Translations under genes and position numbers: made by a program
The notes under the pieces: generated by a model
Databases searched by the model: none
What the model was told of the DNA's origin: nothing
Seen by the model: the letters and a program-made list of their open reading frames with translations, nothing else
Assembly: GCF_042683745.1 (NCBI RefSeq)
Contig: NZ_JBHUJX010000036.1
Coordinates: forward strand, 248,001 to 312,000
Length of the DNA stretch: 64,000 nt
From: Pseudoneobacillus sp042683745
GTDB lineage: Bacteria; Bacillota; Bacilli; Bacillales; Cytobacillaceae
Reading direction: 5' to 3'
Shown: piece after piece, positions 1 to 8,777 of the stretch
How the letters are laid out: every line of letters starts with the position of its first letter
Numbering within the stretch: position 1 is the first letter of the stretch

Positions 1-1
1 A

Positions 2-919
2 TTAGGTACCTCGAGTACAGAGGATATCATCCATAAATCTATTTTAGATTTTATTCATACCGATGATTATCAAATGGCCAAGGACAGAATAAGGAAAGCT
101 GTTAATGGGGATTCAACGGAATTTGCACAATATAACATGATCCGGTTTGATGGTTCAACTTTTCCTGCAGAAATTAAAACCATTCCGACTTTTTTTCAAA
201 ATGAGCCCGCCCAACATATCATTATTAGGGATATGACTGAAAGGAAAAAAACATTAGAGCTTTTACTTAATTCAGAAAAACTAACCGTTGCCGGACAACT
301 AGCTGCCGGTATTGCTCACGAAGTACGAAATCCACTTACAGCCATTAAAGGTTTTCTACAATTAATGGAAGCACAAATAGAAACGAAGTCGTACTTTAAG
401 ATTATTCAATCTGAGATTGACCGTATTGAACTCATTCTTAGTGAGTTATTGGTTCTTGCAAAACCACAAGAACTAAAATTTGAAAAAGTGAATATGAAAA
501 CAATCTTAGAAGAGGTCAAAACCTTAATTGACACACAGGCAATTATGAATAACGTTCAAATAGACATCATTAGCGACTGCAATAAATTGACGATTAGTTG
601 TGATATGAACCAATTAAAACAAGTATTTATCAATTTCTTAAAGAATGCCATTGAAGCAATGCCAGATGGTGGTACAATTACGATTGAAATTAAAAAACTA
701 TGTACTGAAAAAATAAAAATATTTTTTAAAGATACGGGTATTGGGATTCCACAGAATATCCTTAAGCGTATTGGCGAACCATTCTTTACGACAAAAGAAG
801 AAGGCACAGGACTAGGTATAATGATTTCCAAGCAAATCATTGAAAATCATAACGGAACGGTGCATTTTTGGAGTGATAAAATGGGGACCATGATTGAAGT
901 AATATTGCCTGTACAATAG
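2..919 (+). CDS. PAS-domain sensor histidine kinase (5' end outside window)
   Basis: The reading frame is already open at base 2 and continues into the first ATG at 74, so the gene starts upstream and only its C-terminal ~305 residues are present. The first ~75 residues look like the end of a PAS domain, including the IIIRDMTERKK exit motif. The dimerisation/phospho-acceptor helix follows, with the HisKA H-box HEVRNPLTAIKG (His codon at 317-319), then an HATPase domain with N box (NFLKNAIEAM), G1 (DTGIGIP) and G2 (GTGLGI). This arrangement and H-box resemble the PAS-containing sporulation kinases (KinA-E type) of Bacillus that phosphorylate Spo0F; that role is inferred. No response regulator is adjacent. 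No membrane segment is visible in the part present. A terminator follows the stop. Confidence 0.9.
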   Translation, partial: LGTSSTEDIIHKSILDFIHTDDYQMAKDRIRKAVNGDSTEFAQYNMIRFDGSTFPAEIKTIPTFFQNEPAQHIIIRDMTERKKTLELLLNSEKLTVAGQLAAGIAHEVRNPLTAIKGFLQLMEAQIETKSYFKIIQSEIDRIELILSELLVLAKPQELKFEKVNMKTILEEVKTLIDTQAIMNNVQIDIISDCNKLTISCDMNQLKQVFINFLKNAIEAMPDGGTITIEIKKLCTEKIKIFFKDTGIGIPQNILKRIGEPFFTTKEEGTGLGIMISKQIIENHNGTVHFWSDKMGTMIEVILPVQ

Positions 920-930
920 ATAAACAACCT

Positions 931-956
931 AGAGCCTCTTGTAATGGGGCTCTTTT
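931..956 (+). terminator. Intrinsic terminator after the histidine kinase gene
   Basis: Arms AGAGCCTC (931-938) and GGGGCTCT (945-952) pair with one wobble and are followed directly by a T-run. It lies 12 bases after the kinase stop. Confidence 0.75.
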
Positions 957-1003
957 CACTTCCTCATAACCCTCTGATCATTTCAAGGAAATAACGATAG
1001 CAA

Positions 1004-1052
1004 AGAAAAGGGGGCAATCCAAATAGTCAGGTAACTGACCTTTGGTAGCCCC
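1004..1052 (-). terminator. Large hairpin terminator of the glpKD operon
   Basis: Just downstream of the glpD stop on the reverse strand is a long stem built from AGGGGC/GCCCCT, CCAAA/TTTGG and GTCAG/CTGAC segments. On the reverse strand it ends in a T-rich tail (CTTTTCTTT). It should end glpKD transcription and also shields against the convergent kinase gene. Confidence 0.7.
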
Positions 1053-1054
1053 TC

Positions 1055-2719
1055 TTATTTTTTCGCATCTATTGGTATACTTGCATGCATTAATTCAAGC
1101 TCTAGTTCTTCCTCATGCTTTATTTTTTCTTTTTCAGCCCAGAGGAAAAAATGAGCCATATATTCTAATACCTCATTTTTATAGGCACGAACGAAGGCAA
1201 TATCAAATAATAAATATCCTGTCCTTCTAATCCAGAAATCTATCGGAGTTGCTACCATTTCATAGGTTAAAGCATATTGTAGTTTTGAAAACAGCATCAA
1301 AGGCAAACCAAATGTTTCAGCATCTGGTTTCTTTTGTTCCACTATTTTTAGTACAGTCTCTATATTTGAACCATAAAAGGAACTTAAATGTCTTATTTCC
1401 TCAAAAGACAACCCAAGATTCATCCCCTTCTCTATTTGACTTGTCATAAAGGATGAAAAACCTTTTGATCCCCCCACTACTCCGCCTGATATTGGGAAGT
1501 TTTTAGTTTGGCAAGGAAGAAATGTTTTATTTTTTTCCATTTTAAACTTTTCTGCTAGTAAATCAACGATCATTTCTGACATTTTCCTATAGCCTGTTAG
1601 TTTCCCACCAGCTATTGTCATTAATCCTGATTCCGCTTCCCATATTTCATCTTTTCTAGAGATTTCGGATGGGTCCTTTCCTTCTTCAAGGATTAAAGGA
1701 CGAACCCCTGCCCAGCTAGACTCAATGTCATTATTGGTAATATTGGCCTGAGGAAACATATAGTTAATGGCATTTATGATATAAGCCCTGTCTGCTTCTG
1801 TTACTTTTGGTGAAACCAAATCTTCATTGAAGAAGGTATCTGTTGTACCTACGTATGCTTTTTCTCCCCTTGGAATAGCAAATATCATTCTTCCATCAGG
1901 TGTATCAAAGTAAACAGCCTGCTGTAGCGGAAATTTGGACTGGTCTATGACAAGATGTACACCCTTTGTTAATTGAAGTGTTTTCCCTTTTTTCGAGTTA
2001 TCCATTTCTCGAATCGTATCAACCCAAGGACCTGTAGCATTCACAATTTTTTCAGCAAATATATCATACGTGTCTCCACTCAGCTGATCCTGAACTGTGA
2101 CGCCAATAATCAATCCATCTTTATAGACTAACTTTTCCACCTTTGTATAATTTAATAAAACCGCATTTTGTTCAACTGCAGCCTTTGCTACTTCAATGGT
2201 TAAACGCGCATCATCTGTACGATACTCCACATAATATCCTCCGCCTTTAAGACCTTCTTTTTTTATTAAAGGCTCCTTGTTCAAGGTTTCTTGGATGTTT
2301 AACATCTTTCTACGTTCACTTTTCTTAACTCCAGCTAAATAATCATAAACTCGTAAACCGATTGAAGTACTAAATTTCCCAAAGGTACCTCCTTTATGTA
2401 AAGGAAGTAGCATCCATTCAGGAGTCGTAACATGAGGCCCATTTTCGTATACTACTTCTCTTTCCTTTCCAACTTCTGCAACCATTTTTACTTCAAACTG
2501 TTTTAAGTAGCGCAAACCACCATGAACAAGTTTGGTAGATCTGCTAGAAGTACCGGCTGCAAAATCCTGCATTTCAATAAGGGCCGTGTTCATTCCTCTT
2601 GTAACCGCATCAAGAGCAACACCCACACCTGTTATTCCTCCACCGATAACTAAAACTTCAAATTTTACAGACCCCAAAGCTTGCTTGATTGCATTACGAT
2701 TTAGTTGTGAAAAATTCAT
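1055..2719 (-). CDS. glpD: Aerobic glycerol-3-phosphate dehydrogenase GlpD
   Basis: Membrane-associated FAD enzyme that oxidises sn-glycerol-3-phosphate to dihydroxyacetone phosphate and passes electrons to the quinone pool. The 554-residue product has the FAD-binding GGGITG motif at about residues 26-31, the family block SSRSTKLVHGGLRYL, and the DAO-type C-terminal domain; length and sequence closely resemble B. subtilis GlpD. The reverse frame is open 51 codons further upstream, but that extension overlaps the end of glpK; the ATG at 2717-2719 has a good AAAGGGG site and matches the family start. It is the second gene after glpK (55-bp gap). In B. subtilis these genes are controlled by the antiterminator GlpP and by CcpA; no glpF or glpP gene is present here. 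Confidence 0.96.
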   Translation of the reverse strand: MNFSQLNRNAIKQALGSVKFEVLVIGGGITGVGVALDAVTRGMNTALIEMQDFAAGTSSRSTKLVHGGLRYLKQFEVKMVAEVGKEREVVYENGPHVTTPEWMLLPLHKGGTFGKFSTSIGLRVYDYLAGVKKSERRKMLNIQETLNKEPLIKKEGLKGGGYYVEYRTDDARLTIEVAKAAVEQNAVLLNYTKVEKLVYKDGLIIGVTVQDQLSGDTYDIFAEKIVNATGPWVDTIREMDNSKKGKTLQLTKGVHLVIDQSKFPLQQAVYFDTPDGRMIFAIPRGEKAYVGTTDTFFNEDLVSPKVTEADRAYIINAINYMFPQANITNNDIESSWAGVRPLILEEGKDPSEISRKDEIWEAESGLMTIAGGKLTGYRKMSEMIVDLLAEKFKMEKNKTFLPCQTKNFPISGGVVGGSKGFSSFMTSQIEKGMNLGLSFEEIRHLSSFYGSNIETVLKIVEQKKPDAETFGLPLMLFSKLQYALTYEMVATPIDFWIRRTGYLLFDIAFVRAYKNEVLEYMAHFFLWAEKEKIKHEEELELELMHASIPIDAKK

Positions 2720-2774
2720 ATTAATGCGCCCCTTTACTTTAAATGGGACTTGATAATCTTGATTTTCTCTTATA

Positions 2775-4265
2775 CTACTTAAAGGCAATCGCTGCTTGAA
2801 CTGCTTTTTTCCAGCCTTGATACAGTTGCTCACGTTTATCCTCATCCATGGAAGGTTCAAATGTATGGTCAATAGCCCACTGTTTGGAAATTTCCTCTTG
2901 ATTTTTCCAAAAGCCGATGGCTAAACCAGCTAAATAGGCGGCACCTAAGGCAGTTGTTTCATTTATTTTTGATCTCTCAACCGTTACATTTAATAGGTCT
3001 GCCTGGAAGGACATAAGAAAATTATTTTTCACGGCTCCTCCATCCACGCGAAGCGTCTTTAATTTCATCTGGGAATCGGCTTCCATTGCACTTAATACAT
3101 CTTTTGCCTGATAGGCTAAAGACTCTAATGTCGCACGGATAAAATGATTTTTTGAGGTACCTCTGGTTAAACCGAATACAGCACCTCGTACCTCGCTATC
3201 CCAGTAAGGTGTGCCTAACCCTACAAACGCCGGAACAACATAAACTCCTTCTGTAGACTTGATTTGAGTTGCATAGGACTCACTGTCTTTAGCGTTCTTG
3301 ATCATACGTAGCCCATCACGAAGCCATTGAATAGCCGATCCTGCCACAAATACACTTCCTTCGAGTGCATATTCCACTTTCCCATTTAATCCCCATGCAA
3401 TGGTAGTTAATAGTCCATGTTTGGATTTCACGGCTGTTTCACCCGTATTCATTAACATAAAACAACCTGTTCCGTAAGTATTTTTGGCCATTCCTTTCGT
3501 AAAACAAGCTTGCCCGAACAATGCAGCCTGTTGGTCACCAGCAGCTCCTGCAATAGGGATTTTCTCACCAAAGAAATGATAGTCAATTGTATGCGCATAA
3601 ATCTCAGAAGATGAGCGTACATCAGGAAGCATTTCTTTAGGAATATCTAAAATCTTTAATAATTCTTCGTCCCATTTTAATTCATTGATGTTATACATAA
3701 GTGTTCGTGATGCATTTGAATAGTCGGTCACATGTGCTTTTCCCCCTGAAAGCTTCCATATTAACCACGTGTCTATTGTGCCGAATAATAATTTTCCTTC
3801 CTCAGCTTGTTTCCTTGCTCCGTCTACGTTATCTAAAATCCATTTTACTTTCGTTCCTGAAAAGTATGCATCAATTAACAAGCCGGTTTTTTCACGAAAG
3901 ATATCACTATAACCTTTTTCCTTTAAGCCTTCACAAATATCAGTCGTTTGTCTTGATTGCCAGACAATAGCGTTATATATCGGAAGTCCAGTTTCTTTAT
4001 TCCATACAACCGTTGTCTCTCTCTGATTCGTAATCCCAATTCCTGCAATTTGTTTAGGTTTAATAGCTGATTCTGATAATACCCCTGCAATCACTGAGAG
4101 AATGGATCCCCAAATCTCATTCGCATTGTGCTCTACCCAACCAGGTTTTGGAAATAGTTGGTTGAATTCTTTCTGAGCAGTATGAACAATTTCCCCCTTT
4201 TGGTTAAAAATAATTGCACGTGAACTGGTTGTTCCTTGGTCAAGTGATAGAATATATTTTTCCAT
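2775..4265 (-). CDS. glpK: Glycerol kinase GlpK
   Basis: ATP-dependent phosphorylation of glycerol to glycerol-3-phosphate, the entry step before GlpD. The 496-residue protein has the full FGGY-kinase layout: N-terminal phosphate loop (DQGTTSSRA), the substrate region NQRETTVVW with the WQSRQT motif, and the C-terminal ATP-binding portion with GGAVKNNFLM. The ATG at 4265 follows a strong GGGGGAGGAGAGG site. It is first in the glpK-glpD operon. Unlike in B. subtilis, no glycerol facilitator gene glpF lies immediately upstream; the space holds a large structured repeat instead, so uptake must rely on a facilitator elsewhere or on diffusion. Confidence 0.97.
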   Translation of the reverse strand: MEKYILSLDQGTTSSRAIIFNQKGEIVHTAQKEFNQLFPKPGWVEHNANEIWGSILSVIAGVLSESAIKPKQIAGIGITNQRETTVVWNKETGLPIYNAIVWQSRQTTDICEGLKEKGYSDIFREKTGLLIDAYFSGTKVKWILDNVDGARKQAEEGKLLFGTIDTWLIWKLSGGKAHVTDYSNASRTLMYNINELKWDEELLKILDIPKEMLPDVRSSSEIYAHTIDYHFFGEKIPIAGAAGDQQAALFGQACFTKGMAKNTYGTGCFMLMNTGETAVKSKHGLLTTIAWGLNGKVEYALEGSVFVAGSAIQWLRDGLRMIKNAKDSESYATQIKSTEGVYVVPAFVGLGTPYWDSEVRGAVFGLTRGTSKNHFIRATLESLAYQAKDVLSAMEADSQMKLKTLRVDGGAVKNNFLMSFQADLLNVTVERSKINETTALGAAYLAGLAIGFWKNQEEISKQWAIDHTFEPSMDEDKREQLYQGWKKAVQAAIAFK

Positions 4266-4414
4266 AACCTCTCCTCCCCCTTTTTCAAATTTATCAGAAA
4301 TTTGCCTACTGACTTAATACAAAAGTAAATTCATCCATTTCACGTTTAGTCATTTCCATCAATATATATTCTCTCTCTGCTTTTCATACCAGCAATCGAA
4401 ATTCGAATTTATCA

Positions 4415-4630
4415 AGAAAAGCGCAAGCGCCTTGATCAGCCCTGACAAGCAAATGCCGTCCCAAAGAGGAGGTTTGCTCTTTAACCTCATCTTTGGGGCG
4501 CCATTTGACCTCGAGGTCGACAAAGGCGCGACGTCCTGTCGCATTGTCGACACTAGTACATCCTGCACGTCGGGGCTAGGACGCTTGTGCTGGACAATTT
4601 TCGAAGTCCGAATAAGTTATACTTTCTTAC
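4415..4630 (+). repeat. Structured modular repeat, family 1, copy 1
   Basis: About 216 bp between glpK and the LLM gene. It shares with the copies at 19643 and 43717 the left end (GAAAAGCGC..GCGCCTTGATCAGCCC), the core CATTTGACCTCGAG and the right end (GGGGCTAGGACGCTTG...GTTATACTT). AGCCCtGAC and GTCGGGGCT at the two ends can pair. The variable centre here is a near-perfect long hairpin, GTCCCAAAGAGGAGG against AACCTCATCTTTGGGGC. A second module (GCGACGTCCTGTCGC) forms a small hairpin. The right end lies 10 bases before a terminator hairpin. No coding function; the ORF crossing it is a by-product of the repeat. Confidence 0.85.
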
Positions 4631-4640
4631 CTTATTAATG

Positions 4641-4676
4641 AAAGGAACTGGGCAAAGAATCACCCAGTTCCTTTTT
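4641..4676. terminator. Hairpin terminator between LLM gene and repeat copy 1
   Basis: Perfect 12-bp arms AAAGGAACTGGG (4641-4652) and CCCAGTTCCTTT (4663-4674) around a 10-base loop, with a T-run on the plus strand. It can serve the reverse-strand LLM gene ending at 4718 and any plus-strand transcript through the repeat. Confidence 0.75.
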
Positions 4677-4717
4677 ATCTAGTTGATATCCATTAAAATG
4701 AACGATTCAAAATTCAT

Positions 4718-5767
4718 TCATTCCGTTTCTTCCCACCGAGAGATTTCCTCTCGGACTCGGGGTGCTACTTCCGTTCCTAACAGTTCAATCGCTTTCATCA
4801 CCTCATCATGCGGCATCGTTCCAACAGGTACGTGGAGCATAAAGCGTGTGATCCCTACATTTTTTCGAAGATGAATAATTTTCTCAGCAACTGTTTCTGG
4901 ATCACCAACGTAAAGTGCTCCTTCAAAGCTACGTGCCGCATCAAAGCTTCTTCGGTCATAATGACCCCAACCACGCTCTTTGCCTAATACGTTCATGACT
5001 TGCTGAGTAGATGGGAAAAATTTATCGGCTGCCATTTCAGTGTTCTCAGCAATAAATCCATGGGAATGGGACGCTACAGGGAGTTTTGTTAGATCATGAC
5101 CTGCCTGAGCTGCTGCTCTTTTATAAAGCTTTACAAGCGGGGCAAACTGAAGCGGGCTTCCTCCAATAATGGCTATAACAAGTGGTAACCCAAGCAGACC
5201 TGCACGAATAACAGATTGCGAGTTACCACCGCTGCCAATCCAAACAGGTAAAGGATCCTGAACAGGACGTGGATACACGCCTAGATTGTTAATAGCTGGT
5301 CGGTGCCCGCCTGTCCATGTTACCTTCTCAGACTCACGTATTTTCAATAACAACTCCAGCTTCTCTTCAAAAAGCTCATCATAGTCTTTTAAATCATAGC
5401 CAAACAGTGGAAACGATTCGATAAAGGAACCTCTGCCAGCCATAATTTCTGCTCGACCGTTTGAAATGGCGTCAAGAGTCGCAAAATCTTGGAATACCCG
5501 TACTGGGTCAGCAGAAGAAAGGACCGTAACCGCACTTGTTAAACGTATCCTTTTCGTCTTCGAGGCAGCCGCAGCTAGAACAATCGCAGGAGAAGAAGCC
5601 GCATAATCTTTCCGATGATGCTCACCGACACCAAAAACATCTAATCCAACTTGGTCAGCTAAGACAATTTCCTCCACTACTTCACGCAAACGTTGTGCAT
5701 GACTCATCACTTCGCCAGTCTGAACATCTGGCGTTGTTTCAACAAACGTACTTACACCTATCTCCAT
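4718..5767 (-). CDS. LLM class flavin-dependent oxidoreductase (luciferase-like monooxygenase)
   Basis: A 349-residue bacterial-luciferase-fold oxidoreductase expected to use reduced FMN or F420-like flavin; the substrate is not predictable. Family landmarks include ADQVGLDVFGVGEHH near residues 37-51, the strand/loop TSAVTVLSSADPVRVFQDFATLD, GRAEIMAGRGS, and the C-terminal YVGDPETVAEKI segment typical of the family. The ATG at 5767 has an upstream GGGGG site. It stands alone on the reverse strand between the maa pseudogene (divergent) and repeat copy 1, so context gives no pathway. Length is normal for the family. Confidence 0.9.
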   Translation of the reverse strand: MEIGVSTFVETTPDVQTGEVMSHAQRLREVVEEIVLADQVGLDVFGVGEHHRKDYAASSPAIVLAAAASKTKRIRLTSAVTVLSSADPVRVFQDFATLDAISNGRAEIMAGRGSFIESFPLFGYDLKDYDELFEEKLELLLKIRESEKVTWTGGHRPAINNLGVYPRPVQDPLPVWIGSGGNSQSVIRAGLLGLPLVIAIIGGSPLQFAPLVKLYKRAAAQAGHDLTKLPVASHSHGFIAENTEMAADKFFPSTQQVMNVLGKERGWGHYDRRSFDAARSFEGALYVGDPETVAEKIIHLRKNVGITRFMLHVPVGTMPHDEVMKAIELLGTEVAPRVREEISRWEETE

Positions 5768-5849
5768 CCACCATACCCCCTACATATCCTTATTTTCTAC
5801 TACTATACTGTATAATAATGAAATAACAAAAGAAAAAGGAGGAACATTC

Positions 5850-6410
5850 GTGAAAACTGAAAAAGAAAAAATGGTGAATGGTGAACTTTATAATCCTGCT
5901 GACCCAGAATTATTGAATGAAAGATTAAATGCACGGAAACTAACATGATTATACAATCAGTCACTTGAAACGGAGGATAACAGAAGAACGGAACTTTTAA
6001 AAGAATTATTCGGTTCAACTGGAAAGAATCTATACATTGAACCTAATTTCCGTTGTGATTATGGTTATAACATCCATGTGGGTGAAAATTTCTATGCAAA
6101 TTTTGATTGTGTATTTTTGGACGTCTGCGATATTAGAATAGGGGATAACTGCTTTATTGCCCCAGGCGTACACATCTATACAGCCACACATCCATTAGAT
6201 CCAACTGAAAGAATTTCAGGGTTAGAATACAGTAAACCAGTCCATATCGGCCATAATGTTTGGATCGGTGGTAGAGCGGTAATAAACCCTGGAGTAAATA
6301 TAGGAAATAATGTCGTAATTGCTTCCGGTGCAATCGTAACGAAAAATGTACCCGATAATGTTGTCGTAGGGGGAAATCCAGCGAAAATCATCAAACAGAT
6401 TGAAGTATAA
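5850..6410 (+). pseudogene. maa: Maltose O-acetyltransferase, interrupted by an in-frame TGA
   Basis: Read as one frame from the GTG at 5850 (preceded by AAAGGAGG) this encodes ~186 residues, the expected length of Bacillus Maa (about 184). The protein has the N-terminal Mac domain (EKEKMVNGELYNP) and the left-handed beta-helix of hexapeptide repeats ending in VVGGNPAKIIK. A single TGA at 5946-5948 replaces codon 33, in a stretch reading NARKLT-stop-LYNQS where related proteins usually have Arg; CGA to TGA is one transition. The rest of the frame is intact with no other lesion, so the event looks recent. Translation from a later start (ATG 6078) would lose the Mac domain. A sequencing error is the main alternative. 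Confidence 0.85.
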
Positions 6411-6470
6411 ATGGGACATAAGGAAACTTGTCCCTCTTTCTATTGAATTGGGATGAGGAACCTGCCCCCA
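6411..6470 (+). repeat. Double-hairpin repeat, family 3, copy A
   Basis: Directly after the maa stop. It shares with copies at 7570 and 9860 the pattern GGGAC..GGAACtTGTCCC, a CTTTCTATTGAATTGGG spacer, and G-A-GAGGAAC..GTCCC-like end. The GGGACA/TGTCCC arms can fold. Confidence 0.75.
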
Positions 6471-6588
6471 TACCAGACATTATATGAAATATCATAAATC
6501 TCTCTTTCTTAGTGCAAAATAACATGGAGACTATTCGATTCATCCAAATAATGTAAAATTATGTGTTTCAGTAAAGGTGGTTTCATGA

Positions 6589-7062
6589 ATGACTTTATTC
6601 TTTTACGCCATACTGAATGTGTTGGCTATGTATTTATTCATTAAAAAAAAGAAAAGTCTACATATACTTGAAATCCTCGTTTATTGGATGATTGCTTCCT
6701 ATCTTTATCAAAATTTTTCGGCTCTTTGCTATATGAATTTTAAAAGAATTATAGTGCCTCAACAATTAAGTCTTGAGTTCGCCCATTTTCTAAACCGTAT
6801 CGTTCTATTTCCTATTGTTTTAGTCACATTTCTTCATTATTTTCAAATAGGAAGGAACCTTTTTAAAAGGTTTTTCATTATCATCCTATCCGTTTTCTTT
6901 TTAGTTGGTTTGGAATGGTTATCCGATTTATTTGGTGTCATAAAACATGTCCATTGGAAGCTTTGGTGGTCATTTTCCTTCTGGTTGGCTACGCAATTGA
7001 TCCTAATTGGTTTTATGAAATTTTTTCAAAAGATCCTTTATAGAGGAGGATGGAATATATGA
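6589..7062 (+). CDS. CBO0543-family integral membrane protein (first of two)
   Basis: A 157-residue protein made almost entirely of hydrophobic helices (about five), with the aromatic/charged pattern of the uncharacterised CBO0543 family seen in Bacillus and Clostridium; no enzymatic motif is visible. The ATG at 6589 is chosen because AAAGGTGG lies 8 bases upstream; the ATG four bases earlier opens a frame that stops after 19 codons. It overlaps the next, related gene by 13 bases, so the two are translationally coupled and probably act together. Function unknown. The family name is from sequence resemblance only. Confidence 0.75.
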   Translation: MTLFFYAILNVLAMYLFIKKKKSLHILEILVYWMIASYLYQNFSALCYMNFKRIIVPQQLSLEFAHFLNRIVLFPIVLVTFLHYFQIGRNLFKRFFIIILSVFFLVGLEWLSDLFGVIKHVHWKLWWSFSFWLATQLILIGFMKFFQKILYRGGWNI

Positions 7063-7556
7063 ATGTAACCTTCGATTGGAATGAATGGTTCAGCATTATA
7101 TCATCTTCTACATTTCTCTTTATGTTTCTGATTATTCGAAAGTACTTTCCTTTAGTGCTTGTTTCGATTATTTGGGTTTACAATATTGCATTAGTGGCAA
7201 CAATCGATTATTTCCTCATTGCTACTCCATTTAAGCTATATATATTTGGTGATAATCCTACCTATGAACTTTCTGGTGGAATATTCCACTTAATCATTTA
7301 CCCATCTTCCTCATTACTTTTCTTATACGGCTATGATAAGTGGGAGCTCTATGGAAGAAAAACTGTTTGGTATATTCTTTCGTGGACAGGCTTTTCGATA
7401 TTCTTTGAATGGCTTTGTATAAAAAATCGTCTCTTGACCTATACGGGCTGGAAACTCTATTATTCCATCCCTACCTATCCAACTGCCGCTTTAATGTTAA
7501 TCTTTCTATTTCGCTTTACAAAAAAGAAGCTTCATCAGCTAGCACTACAGAAATGA
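7050..7556 (+). CDS. CBO0543-family integral membrane protein (second of two)
   Basis: A 168-residue polytopic membrane protein (about five helices), coupled to the preceding gene by a 13-base overlap; GAGGAGG just upstream of its ATG lies inside the previous coding region. It has the same overall character as its neighbour, including the C-terminal helix ending in a Lys-rich tail (RFTKKKLHQ). No catalytic motif is visible. The tandem arrangement suggests either a heteromeric membrane complex or an old duplication. It is followed by a complex hairpin/repeat that separates it from the convergent carboxypeptidase gene. Confidence 0.75.
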   Translation: MEYMNVTFDWNEWFSIISSSTFLFMFLIIRKYFPLVLVSIIWVYNIALVATIDYFLIATPFKLYIFGDNPTYELSGGIFHLIIYPSSSLLFLYGYDKWELYGRKTVWYILSWTGFSIFFEWLCIKNRLLTYTGWKLYYSIPTYPTAALMLIFLFRFTKKKLHQLALQK

Positions 7557-7569
7557 TCGTATATTTAGG

Positions 7570-7682
7570 TGGGGACATAGGCACAGGAAGAGACCACTGA
7601 AAAAGCACCCATTTTTTCAGTGGTCTCGGACAGGGAACTTATCCCTCTTTCTATCGAATTGGGACGAGGAACCCGTGTCCCA
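7570..7682 (+). repeat. Double-hairpin repeat, family 3, copy B, with embedded terminator
   Basis: Contains a nearly perfect 15-bp hairpin at 7590-7627 (GAGACCACTGAAAAA against TTTTTTCAGTGGTCTC), which works as a bidirectional terminator between the convergent membrane-protein and carboxypeptidase genes. This hairpin is embedded in a family 3 unit: GGGGACA on the left and CAGGGAACTTATCCCTC, a CTTTCTATCGAATTGGGACG spacer and CCGTGTCCC on the right. Confidence 0.75.
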
Positions 7683-8570
7683 TTACTTATTAACTGGAAT
7701 CGAATAATACTCTTCTAGTGTAATTCCTCTATTCCTTAAATCCTTTGCGATTGTCTTACCAACATATCTTAGATGCCAAGGCTCATATTTATAACCCGTG
7801 ATTGAATCCTTTCCTTTCGGATAGCGAATGATAAAGCCGTATTCATACGCGTGGAATTGAAGCCATTTTGCTTCTTTTGTTTTTCCAAAGCAATCCTGAG
7901 CTGGGCACTTACCATTACCACCCGTTACATCAATTGCAAGACCTGTTTCATGCTCACTTGTTCCAGGCAATGCGCTATATGTTCTAGCCTTTTCATAACC
8001 GTCCTTTTTTACATAGTAGTTAAATAGTACAGTTTGCGTAGAATGGGACCGATAACCAGACACACCTAAGAGACGAATCCCTTGCTTATTTGCCCCCTCG
8101 AATAATCTCGCTATGGCTACAGCGGCTTCCTTTCTCATTTTCTTTTTTTCACTTTTCTCTTTAAAAGTAAATGGAATGGTCGTATACACTAAATCCTTAG
8201 GTGTATATTTTTCAGGTAACTTATTCTGTTTATTGACTAGTACAGGTACACTTTCTGGGTTAGTTACGACTTGGATGGAATTACCTTTCTCTCCAGTGGC
8301 AACCTTTACATATTTGTTGCTGACAAAGCCCTTTTTACCTTTAAAATCAACAATGTACCAGCCGTTAGAGGCCTTTCCAGTTACATTAAGTCTAGTTCCC
8401 TTTTTTACAGTACCTATAATCTGATATGACGGAGTAGATCCTGTGCGAATATTTAAATCTAGAGTGGTCGTATACATTAAAGTAGAAGCACTTGCCATAT
8501 TTGAAAAACCAATTGAGACAAATAAAATGAGAATGATTGCTATCTGTTTTATTAATTTCTTTGTGGTCAT
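7683..8570 (-). CDS. Secreted D-alanyl-D-alanine carboxypeptidase (SH3b + VanY, M15 family)
   Basis: A 295-residue exported zinc peptidase expected to trim the terminal D-Ala of peptidoglycan stem peptides. Residues 1-29 form a signal peptide (Lys-rich start, hydrophobic core, ASA-type cleavage near 27-29). Residues ~32-92 are an SH3b wall-binding domain (LNIRTGSTPSYQIIG, WYIVDFKGKKGFV). Residues ~125-290 are the VanY-type catalytic domain: SGYRSHSTQ, SEHETGLAIDV and EPWHLRYV supply the expected zinc ligands His207, Asp214 and His266 and the catalytic Glu263. No transmembrane anchor follows, so it is likely secreted and wall-bound. It stands alone, with no van resistance genes, which favours a wall-turnover role over glycopeptide resistance. 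Confidence 0.92.
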   Translation of the reverse strand: MTTKKLIKQIAIILILFVSIGFSNMASASTLMYTTTLDLNIRTGSTPSYQIIGTVKKGTRLNVTGKASNGWYIVDFKGKKGFVSNKYVKVATGEKGNSIQVVTNPESVPVLVNKQNKLPEKYTPKDLVYTTIPFTFKEKSEKKKMRKEAAVAIARLFEGANKQGIRLLGVSGYRSHSTQTVLFNYYVKKDGYEKARTYSALPGTSEHETGLAIDVTGGNGKCPAQDCFGKTKEAKWLQFHAYEYGFIIRYPKGKDSITGYKYEPWHLRYVGKTIAKDLRNRGITLEEYYSIPVNK

Positions 8571-8777
8571 TTCTATCCCCCTCCTATCCTCTTATCATAG
8601 GGTGAAAATGATTCCTAACATTTTTACTATATATTATTCAACGGGGAAATTGAGTGGAAGTTATTAGTTATTATATTAATCTACGGGTGAAATATCGAGA
8701 CTTCCAATTTAGAATAGCTTAATTAGAATACGCTGCACATATACATTCTACATAAACCTTTTAATTAGGAGGATGTT

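Noticed and set aside
2720..2872. 51-codon N-terminal extension of glpD
   Set aside because: It overlaps the glpK 3' end, has no suitable site, and related GlpD proteins start at the ATG at 2719.
4307..4360. 17-codon reverse-strand ORF (MEMTKREMDEFTFVLSQ) upstream of glpK
   Set aside because: Only a weak GAGAG upstream, no recognised family and too short to support; could be chance or a gene remnant.
4359..4638. Opposed ORFs of 68-69 residues in the glpK-LLM gap
   Set aside because: Both translate the family 1 structured repeat, which recurs elsewhere in non-coding positions.
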